6,665 nt of DNA from Chloroflexota bacterium (lineage in GTDB: Bacteria > Chloroflexota > Limnocylindria > QHBO01): positions 1-6,665 of the forward strand of contig JAGXHP010000022.1 of assembly GCA_024636135.1 (NCBI GenBank), given 5' to 3'. Below, piece by piece: positions 5,339 to 6,665 of this stretch (position 1 is the first letter of the stretch; the number at the start of each line of letters is the position of its first letter). The notes beneath the pieces are model-generated. The model made no database searches and had not been told where the DNA came from. It saw only the letters and a list, made by a program, of their open reading frames with translations. The position numbers were made by a program, and so were the translations under genes.

Positions 5339-6665
5339 ACCGCCGCCGGTTCGTCGCTCGCTTTCGCGGTCGCACCGACTTTCTGGCCGCATCCTCCGAC
5401 TCGCGCTGACGCAGGATGAGCCGGATCGGCGTGCCGAGGAAGCCGAACTTCTCCCGCACCTGGTTCTCGAGATAGCGCTTGTAGCTGAAATGCACGATCG
5501 CCGGATCGTTGCAGAAGACCACGAATGTCGGCGGCGCGACTCCGACCTGCGTGGCGTAGAAGATCTTCGGCAGCCGATTCCGCACGTGCGACGGAGGATG
5601 CGCGCGAACGGCGTCCATGATCAAGCGGTTGAGCTCACCCGTCGGCACGCGCCGATAACGCTCCTCGGCGACGCGCAGCGCCTCGCGCAGGATGCGCTCG
5701 GCGCGCTGACCGGTGAGCGCCGATGCGAAGACGATGTCCGCCCAGGCGAGGTACGGGGCCTCGCGGCGGAGGCGCTTCAGCCATCGATCGGCGGTGAACT
5801 CGTCCTTCTCGACCGCATCCCACTTGTTCAGGACGAGCACGATCCCCTTGTGCGCCTCGAGGACGTAGCCGACGACGTGGGCGTCCTGCGCGGTGTAGCC
5901 CTCGATGGCATCGGTCATGACCACCGCCACGTCCGCGGAGTCGATGGCCTTCATGCTGCGAAGCACGCTGTAACGCTCGATGCCTCGATCGATCGAGCCG
6001 CGGCGCCGGATCCCGGCGGTGTCCACGAGCACGAGCTCCTGTCCGTCGAGCTCGACCGCGGTGTCGATCGGATCCCGCGTGGTGCCGGGCGTCTCCGACA
6101 CGATCATGCGCTCCGAGCCGAAGACCCGGTTCACGAAGGTCGACTTCCCGGTGTTCGGCCGCCCGACGATGGCGATCCGCGGCGCGCCGAGCTCGGTCTC
6201 GGCCAGCTCCGCCATCTCCTCCTCGGTCATGTCCTCCGGCTCGAGGATCCCGGCATCCTCCGCCTCGGTCTTCGGCGGGAGTCCATCGACGATGAGGTCC
6301 GCCAGGTCGCCGGTGTTGCGGCCGTGCTGGGCGCTGATCGTGATGGCGGGGTCGAAGCCGAGGGCGTAGAACTCGACCGCATCGGCTTCGCGCGCCGGGT
6401 TGTCTCCCTTGTTGATCACGAGGATCACCGGGGCATCGGCCCTGCGCAGACGGTCCGCCACATCGTGGTCGAGGGGCGCCATGCCGACATGCGCGTCCAC
6501 CACGAACAGGATGATGTCCGCCTCCTCCACCGCGACGCGCGCCTGGACCTGTACCCGCTCCTCGATGTGCGTCCCGGGCTCGAGCTCGAGTCCCCCGGTG
6601 TCGACCACCGTGAACGTGCGACCGTTCCATTCGGCCGTGCCGTACACGCGGTCGCGCGTCGTGCC
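5337..6665 (-). CDS. der: ribosome-assembly GTPase Der (EngA), N-terminus cut by edge
   Basis: Essential double GTPase acting in maturation of the 50S ribosomal subunit. The frame is open to the window edge, showing 442 residues; about 35 N-terminal residues including the first P-loop are missing. The visible part begins GTTRDR (switch I of G domain 1), then DTGG (22-25) and NKGD (85-88). An acidic linker (about 132-160, EPEDMTEEEMAELAE) leads to G domain 2: GRPNTGKST (168-176), PGTTRD (193-198), DTAG (215-218) and NKWD (280-283). The KH-like domain follows from about 340 (LNRLIMDAVRAHPP to FGFLGTPIRLILR), and the protein ends in a basic tail (RKSVRPRKRATNRRR). A GTG at 6647 is not the start, because conserved sequence continues upstream of it. 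The gene is followed after 9 nt by gpsA; plsY, often between them in other bacteria, is absent. Confidence 0.97.
   Translation of the reverse strand, partial: GTTRDRVYGTAEWNGRTFTVVDTGGLELEPGTHIEERVQVQARVAVEEADIILFVVDAHVGMAPLDHDVADRLRRADAPVILVINKGDNPAREADAVEFYALGFDPAITISAQHGRNTGDLADLIVDGLPPKTEAEDAGILEPEDMTEEEMAELAETELGAPRIAIVGRPNTGKSTFVNRVFGSERMIVSETPGTTRDPIDTAVELDGQELVLVDTAGIRRRGSIDRGIERYSVLRSMKAIDSADVAVVMTDAIEGYTAQDAHVVGYVLEAHKGIVLVLNKWDAVEKDEFTADRWLKRLRREAPYLAWADIVFASALTGQRAERILREALRVAEERYRRVPTGELNRLIMDAVRAHPPSHVRNRLPKIFYATQVGVAPPTFVVFCNDPAIVHFSYKRYLENQVREKFGFLGTPIRLILRQRESEDAARKSVRPRKRATNRRR

Noticed and set aside
5635..6630. A 331-residue Arg/Gly-rich minus-strand frame
   Set aside because: It overlaps der in another frame; Der has all its GTPase motifs, so this is a shadow.

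Overview
The window is GC-rich bacterial chromosome with tightly packed genes on both strands, mostly G or C at third codon positions, GTG and TTG starts next to good Shine-Dalgarno (SD) sites, and signs of leaderless genes. This fits Chloroflexota or Actinomycetota-like bacteria. The GTTRDR...AEWNGRTFTVVDTGG stretch of Der looks slightly more Chloroflexota-like to me, but the window alone does not fix the phylum. No complete mobile element, CRISPR array or rRNA is present.

Layout: (1) At the left edge, on the minus strand, is the N-terminal two thirds of a guanine deaminase (purine catabolism). It is divergent from a 68-residue cold-shock protein. (2) Next is a minus-strand pair of small membrane proteins: a four-helix protein resembling DUF2269/CopD-like families, then a six-helix protein of unknown function. 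They are divergent from a TetR-family regulator that starts at TTG. The shared 128-bp intergenic region holds a good minus-strand promoter and a short inverted repeat over its -35 and spacer, so this looks like a self-contained regulator/target module. (3) A small dimeric alpha/beta-barrel protein and an SRPBCC (START-fold) protein follow on the plus strand. (4) Then come a minus-strand tRNA-Pro(GGG) with encoded CCA, gpsA (glycerol-3-phosphate dehydrogenase, phospholipid precursor synthesis) and der (ribosome-assembly GTPase). The last two are nearly overlapping and probably translationally coupled. der runs off the right edge.

The most unusual structure is a second, degenerate copy of the 3' end of the tRNA-Pro gene at 3548-3574, 655 bp from the real one and in the same orientation. 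It covers the CCA end, the 3' acceptor strand and part of the T arm, which is the segment tyrosine recombinases commonly use as attachment site. The segment between the copies holds only the SRPBCC gene and no integrase, so it may be the scar of an integrated element or a decayed tRNA duplication. A second speculative signal is a pair of mutually exclusive stems in the leader of the small barrel gene, one of which would cover its SD. I did not find a complete new defence or mobile system here; the core content is housekeeping.
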